Source: Gilichinskyi gelida
Lineage (GTDB): Bacteria > Acidobacteriota > Thermoanaerobaculia > Gp7-AA8
Direction: 5' to 3'
Assembly: GCA_038040385.1 (NCBI GenBank)
Contig: JBBPII010000006.1
Span: 124,001 to 188,000, forward strand
DNA: 64,000 nt
Shown here: positions 59,970-64,000 of the stretch, piece by piece
Layout of the letters: the number at the start of each line of letters is the position of its first letter
Position numbering within the stretch: the stretch's first letter is position 1
Notes under the pieces: generated by a model
What the model saw: the letters and a program-made list of their open reading frames with translations, nothing else
Told to the model about the DNA's origin: nothing
Databases searched by the model: none
Program-made: the position numbers and the translations under genes

Positions 59970-62900
59970 CGCCGGCGTACCCGAGCCGCCTCCTCAGGTA
60001 GTCCGCCAGTCGCGCGTGCTCTTCGGCCGACACGCCGTAGAGCTCCGCCATGACGCGGTCGATCTCGACGATCGCTTCGGGGTCGCGCGCGGCGCGCCGC
60101 GCACACCGCAGCAGTTGCGTCCACGCCGGGTGTGACGCTTCCAGTTTTGGTAGTGGTACTCGCGCGAGGGTGCGGCCGAAGTAGCGAAAGTACGAGTCCT
60201 TGGCCCGCTCGGCGACGGCGACGGTGAGCGCGTTGACGATGGTGGAGTTGAGCGCCGCGGCGAGGACGTGCGCCTCGTCGACGCTCGCGGCGTCGAGCGC
60301 ATACAGCGTCTGGTTGGGAACCAGCGGCACCGGGCGGCCGTGGATGGTGCGCGAGTCGGGAAGAACGGCGGCGCAGATGCCGCGCGAGAGGTCCTTCCAG
60401 ACCACTTTGATGCCGAGGTGCTCCGGCCGGACGTAGGAGAGCCGCAGGGCATCGACCTCCACGCCGCGCGCCGCGGCGAAACGCTCCAGCCATCGCTGCG
60501 AACGGCGCCAGCCGCGCGGCGGCGGCCAGAGCATCCACGCCGGATCGCCGATCATCCAGCGGCGCACGTCGCGTCCGCGCACGCAGTAACAGACGGCGGT
60601 CAGCGGAATGTGCAGGCCGTCGGTGGTCTCGAGCGCGTTGCGGCGAACGCGTTTGACGTCGAGAAAGAACGCGCCGTTGTTGCCGCTCTTCACGCCCATC
60701 AGCGGCATGCGCCCGAGCGTCTCCACGAGCGTTGGGAACTGGCGGTGGATGCGCGCCATCGTGGCGTGCACGTCGGGCGGGAGCAGCACCCACTCCGAAC
60801 CGCCGAGTGTGAGCTCCGGACGCGCCGACGGTTGGCGCCTGGTCACCGTCATGCCGAGGGGGAAGGTGTCGGCGTCGAAGTGGCGGTGGGCGTCGCCGGA
60901 CCAGTCGTCGAGCGCGACGATCGACAGATGGCGCTCGACGTGGCGGCGCAGCGGGGCGGCGTACGCCGCGTTGAGCACCTTGGCAGGAAGGAGAAGCGAC
61001 ACGACGCCCTCCGGCGCGGCGAGCGACAGCGCGCGCTCCACGAACGCGATCGACAGGTCTGGCTGATGGAACGCCGCTGCGTCGCGCGCGCCGTCGCCGC
61101 GGAAAAGTCGGTAGCGATCGGCGAGCATGCTCTTCGCACTCGGATCGATGCGGCTGTTGCGTACCCACGGCGGATTGCCGATGACGACGTCGAAGCCGCC
61201 GCGGGCCATGACGTGCGCGAAGTGGACGTCGAAAGAGAAGAAGCCGAGCTCGCCGTCCTCGACGCGATCGAGCGTGCGGCGGTTCTCGCCGATGCGCTCG
61301 TGGAGCTCGCGGCAGCGGACGAGGTTCATGTCGCGCAGGCGGCCGAAGAGATCGCGCTGCGGCGCGGCGAGCCGCTGCAGCTCGCTCTCGTCGAGATCGA
61401 TCGACTTCGCCAGCAGCTCGCTGGCGAGGCGTTCGTCGTTGGCGCGAATCAGCCGCGCCAGCGCCGGCCGCTCCCTCTGTGGCGCGCCGCGATATCGCCC
61501 GATCAGATCGCCTTGCGCGCGCAGCGCCGTTCGCCACTCGCGGTAGACGTCGCCGCGGTTGTCGCCGAGGAAGTCGGTGGGGCTGAGGAGCGAGTTGCCC
61601 TGGAGGATGTTGCGATCGAGATTGGGCAGCGGTGGGATTGCGGCGATCTCGTCCTGGGTGCGGGAGACGATGGCCAGCCAGAGGCGCAGCTCGCAGAGGC
61701 GCACCGCCTCCGGCTTGAGATCGACTCCGTACAGCGCGCGCTCGACGAAGTCGCGCCGCGACATCCGCGCGCCCGTCGCCGCAGCGATTCGCTCCAGCAG
61801 ATGCAGCGCGGCAAGGAGGAATGCGCCCGAACCGCACGCCGGATCGAGGACGGTGATCGACTCCACGCGCGCCCGCAATGCGGCCACACTCGGGATCCGT
61901 CGCGGCGTTTCGCCGCGGATGATGGCCTCCAGCGCCTCGCGCACATGCGGCTCGCCGCCGGCGAGGGCCTCGACGATGGCCCGCGACGCCAGCACGTCGA
62001 CGATCTCGCGCGGCGTATAGAAGCTTCCGCTCGCCGCCCTCTCATCCTCGGCCATCAACGACTCGAAGACTTTGCCGAGCATTTCCGGATCGACGTGCGT
62101 GCCGGCGGCGTCGCCCTCGTCGATGGAGAAGTCGAAGCGCTCGAAGACGTCCTCGATCACGCGCTGCATCAACTCATTCGGCAGCGCCGGCGGCTTGCGG
62201 CGCTCGAACGCCGAAGGCTCGAACAGACCGCCGTTGAGGTACGGGATCTCGCCGAGCTTCCGCGCCGCGGCGGTGCGTTCGCGACGGTCGGTGTTGAGGC
62301 AGCCGAAGAAGAGCGGCTCGAGGACGGTGGAGTAGAAGTCGCGCCGCTGCCGCACCGCGGCGTCGAGGCGGTCGACGACGAATCGCCGCTCGCCGCCCAG
62401 CCATCCCTTCTGCTGGATGAAGTAGAGGAAGAGCAGGCGCGAGAGGATGAGCAGCGATTGCTGCGCGTCGCCGACGGCCGCGGTGACCTCGCCCGCCGCG
62501 CGGCTGAAGCGCTCGAAGAACTGGCGGGTGAGCGTCTCGCGATCGAGCGCCCGGTCGAAGATGCGCGCCGCGTCGCCGCCCGCCGCGAGAAGGTTGACGC
62601 GGTCGACGGCGTGCGCGCTCGGGTGGCGGAGGTCGACGTCGAGCCGCCGCAGCGCGCGGCGCGGCGAAAGGTCGTACATCGTCAGCCGCTCGTTCGATAC
62701 CGCGACGACAGCCGGTTTGACGATGGCGTTGTAGGCTACGAGCGAGCGGAGGAAGCGCTCCGCGGCAGCGCTGTCGCAGGCGCCGTCGCCGGAGACGAGA
62801 TAGACGTCGAGCTCCGGCGTGCGCGCGGCGAGATGCAATTCGGTCGCGCCGTTCCACCCGACGTCGATTCCGGCCCGCCGCCATTCGGCCGGCACGATCG

Positions 62901-62991
62901 CCACCGGCTGGACGGGATACCCGAGGTCGCGCAGCAGCGCGAGCACGGCGTCGCGCGTGGTGCAGGCGCGGAGGTGGGCGGCGGAGATCAT
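59962..62991 (-). CDS. Eco57I-type N6-adenine DNA methyltransferase, possibly restriction-linked
   Basis: 1009 residues. The SAM motif I is VLDPACGSGAFLLAALHLLE near residue 380 and the catalytic NPPW is VIGNPPWVRN near residue 604, with YGVDLKPEAVRLCELRLWL between. The N-terminal 200 residues may hold a nuclease-like or regulatory domain; no clear PD-ExK triad found by eye. The C-terminal part (from 700) resembles the target-recognition region of Eco57I/PglX-like proteins. ATG 62991 chosen; upstream codons come from repeat R1c. Coupled to the downstream helicase. Confidence 0.88.
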   Translation of the reverse strand: MISAAHLRACTTRDAVLALLRDLGYPVQPVAIVPAEWRRAGIDVGWNGATELHLAARTPELDVYLVSGDGACDSAAAERFLRSLVAYNAIVKPAVVAVSNERLTMYDLSPRRALRRLDVDLRHPSAHAVDRVNLLAAGGDAARIFDRALDRETLTRQFFERFSRAAGEVTAAVGDAQQSLLILSRLLFLYFIQQKGWLGGERRFVVDRLDAAVRQRRDFYSTVLEPLFFGCLNTDRRERTAAARKLGEIPYLNGGLFEPSAFERRKPPALPNELMQRVIEDVFERFDFSIDEGDAAGTHVDPEMLGKVFESLMAEDERAASGSFYTPREIVDVLASRAIVEALAGGEPHVREALEAIIRGETPRRIPSVAALRARVESITVLDPACGSGAFLLAALHLLERIAAATGARMSRRDFVERALYGVDLKPEAVRLCELRLWLAIVSRTQDEIAAIPPLPNLDRNILQGNSLLSPTDFLGDNRGDVYREWRTALRAQGDLIGRYRGAPQRERPALARLIRANDERLASELLAKSIDLDESELQRLAAPQRDLFGRLRDMNLVRCRELHERIGENRRTLDRVEDGELGFFSFDVHFAHVMARGGFDVVIGNPPWVRNSRIDPSAKSMLADRYRLFRGDGARDAAAFHQPDLSIAFVERALSLAAPEGVVSLLLPAKVLNAAYAAPLRRHVERHLSIVALDDWSGDAHRHFDADTFPLGMTVTRRQPSARPELTLGGSEWVLLPPDVHATMARIHRQFPTLVETLGRMPLMGVKSGNNGAFFLDVKRVRRNALETTDGLHIPLTAVCYCVRGRDVRRWMIGDPAWMLWPPPRGWRRSQRWLERFAAARGVEVDALRLSYVRPEHLGIKVVWKDLSRGICAAVLPDSRTIHGRPVPLVPNQTLYALDAASVDEAHVLAAALNSTIVNALTVAVAERAKDSYFRYFGRTLARVPLPKLEASHPAWTQLLRCARRAARDPEAIVEIDRVMAELYGVSAEEHARLADYLRRRLGYAGDD

Positions 62992-63011
62992 GGCCGCCAC
63001 CCGCCCGGTTC

Positions 63012-63080
63012 GCTGTTGGCCGTTGACCGTTGGCCGTGGACTACACTTCCTCGGCCAACGGCCAACCGCCAACGGCGAAC
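63012..63080. repeat. Palindromic repeat, family R1 (copy c)
   Basis: GTTGGCCGTTGACCG left arm, CGGCCAACGGCC right arm, and the AACGGCGAAC end, as in copies a (1660) and b (30231). Lies between the divergent methyltransferase and phosphodiesterase genes, 3 bases before the latter's ATG. Confidence 0.88.
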
Positions 63081-63083
63081 GAA

Positions 63084-64000
63084 ATGACCATCCGCTGGTC
63101 CTACTTGAAGCGTGTACTCGCCGGCGCGATCTTCGGCCTCTACATCGCGCACCTCCTCTACTTCTTGAATCCGCAGGTGGACATCACGCCGGGGCGGCTG
63201 GCCACGGTGACCATCGTCTACGGCCTGATTTGCGGACTGCTGTTCGGTACCATCCTGTGGGGACTCCGCGCGCTCCGCGTGAGACTCTTCGGGAAGACGG
63301 AGAGCGCCCACGGCTTCGGATTCGTGGTCCTCGCCGCCTTCGTGGCCGCGGCGCTGTACTGGATGCACCTGGAGGTGTTCCGCATCTACCTGCCGATTGG
63401 CGCGGTGCGGGTGCTGTCGAAGGCCACGAACCTCATCACCCTGACGGCGTTCGTGCTGCTGCTGCTGTGGGTCGCCGAGCGGAACGCGAAACGGGTGACG
63501 TCGCGCGCTATCTTCATCGCCGGCGTGCTGATCATCGCTGTCTCGTCGTTCGGGCTCTATCAGCGCCGCGATAGCTATCGCACAGTCAAGCAGGGGGTGG
63601 TGGTGGCGAACATCGGGACGATTGCCGGTCAGCGGCCGGTGATCGTGGTCGCCATCCGAAATCTGCCGTACGACTGGATCCTGACCCTCACCGGCGAGGG
63701 AAGCCTGCGCTTCTTCGAGCAGGCGCGCGCGCGCGGCTACTTCACGCGTCTCGAGCCGTTCCCCACCATGAGTCCAAAGGCGCTCTGGGCTTCGGTGGCG
63801 ACCGGGAAGAAGCCATTCCGGCACGGCGTGACGGGCAAGTTCTCGTACCGCACGCCGCTCAACGGGCGCGACGCCGCGGAGCGGTTTCTGATCGTGCCGG
63901 GCGGGATCGGCTTCCGCGCCTGGGGACTGATTCCGCCGGTGGTGCGGGTCTCGTCGCACCTCCCCTCCGGCGACGCACTTCCGTTCTGGACTCTCTTCGA
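63084..64000 (+). CDS. Membrane-anchored alkaline-phosphatase-superfamily protein, N-terminal part (cut by window edge)
   Basis: About 305 residues visible. Four hydrophobic segments (residues about 10-30, 40-62, 75-95 and 108-150) precede a domain resembling type I phosphodiesterase/nucleotide pyrophosphatase: VIVVAIRNLPYDWIL, then FPTMSPKALWASVATGKKPFRHGVTG, where the second is the family's nucleophile region (P-T-x-S...TG...HG). The first metal-binding segment, usually DG, reads RN, so catalysis is uncertain. The C-terminus lies outside the window. ATG 63084 chosen after repeat R1c. Confidence 0.8.
   Translation, partial: MTIRWSYLKRVLAGAIFGLYIAHLLYFLNPQVDITPGRLATVTIVYGLICGLLFGTILWGLRALRVRLFGKTESAHGFGFVVLAAFVAAALYWMHLEVFRIYLPIGAVRVLSKATNLITLTAFVLLLLWVAERNAKRVTSRAIFIAGVLIIAVSSFGLYQRRDSYRTVKQGVVVANIGTIAGQRPVIVVAIRNLPYDWILTLTGEGSLRFFEQARARGYFTRLEPFPTMSPKALWASVATGKKPFRHGVTGKFSYRTPLNGRDAAERFLIVPGGIGFRAWGLIPPVVRVSSHLPSGDALPFWTLF

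Noticed and set aside
60268..63087. 939-codon open frame antisense to the methyltransferase
   Set aside because: High G+C makes long spurious frames. The protein is Arg/Ala/Glu-rich without motifs, and the opposite strand has clear methyltransferase motifs.

Overview
The window is about two-thirds G+C, densely packed and ordinary bacterial chromosome, with no phage, transposase, rRNA or CRISPR array. A VWFA-related protein of a type characteristic of Acidobacteriota (31379-32440), very large sensory kinases and many short palindromic repeats suggest an Acidobacteriota chromosome or metagenome-assembled genome. That placement is an inference.

Layout. 1-2716: glycolysis (gap then pgk, minus strand) and mtnA. 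2695-4308: a DUF4149 membrane protein that appears to start at ACG, then an AbrB-PIN toxin-antitoxin pair. The pair is translationally coupled to an AhpD-like peroxidase-related gene with an in-frame UGA exactly at the second cysteine of the CxxC motif, followed by a SECIS-like hairpin (a predicted selenoprotein). 4350-22994: a signalling island with an HPt protein, an H-NOX-like haem sensor, five full-length histidine kinases, six response regulators (one with a cysteine-rich N-terminus) and a leftover kinase tail. 23130-28480: a catalytic/non-catalytic M16 protease pair, a deoxynucleoside kinase, panB and panC. 28561-34297: an RNB exoribonuclease, a fused 5-oxoprolinase PxpBC, the VWFA protein, tRNA-Pro(CGG), and an iron-storage operon bfd-bfr-S1/P1-like nuclease behind a Fur-type palindrome. 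34396-41945: cobalamin adenosyltransferase (apparent ACG start), a repeat-rich response regulator, GDPD, DUF4177, gpmI, a histidine phosphatase, argS, a 55-residue membrane protein and a cold-shock protein. 42017-49085: an operon murQ-anmK-nagA-nagB-EEP-PLD-GNAT for cell-wall amino-sugar recycling plus membrane-anchored hydrolases. 49112-57379: UPF0158, RdgB, an ECF sigma factor with a small zinc anti-sigma-like protein, a DnaJ-domain protein, DUF1802, a PTPS/QueD-like protein, a zinc ribbon protein, a rhomboid-like protein, DUF192 and an NtrC-type regulator. 57390-62991: a decayed tandem DUF4160/DUF2442 array beside a SNF2-like helicase and an Eco57I-type adenine methyltransferase (possible defence pair). 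63084-end: a truncated membrane-anchored phosphodiesterase-like gene.

The most distinctive features are (1) the predicted Sec-containing AhpD-like protein coupled to a toxin-antitoxin pair; (2) two genes whose only sensible, Shine-Dalgarno-preceded start is ACG; and (3) several families of short palindromic repeats that have entered coding sequence. One gene (pxpBC) carries four different in-frame repeat-derived peptides, two more carry a palindrome in frame, and four genes take their stop codon from a repeat of one family.

Genes are tightly stacked, with many ATGA or TGATG stop/start overlaps, so translational coupling is probably the main organising principle. The only gene-free stretch over 300 bases is 51701-52063. 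It holds a candidate ECF promoter; I see nothing else in it.
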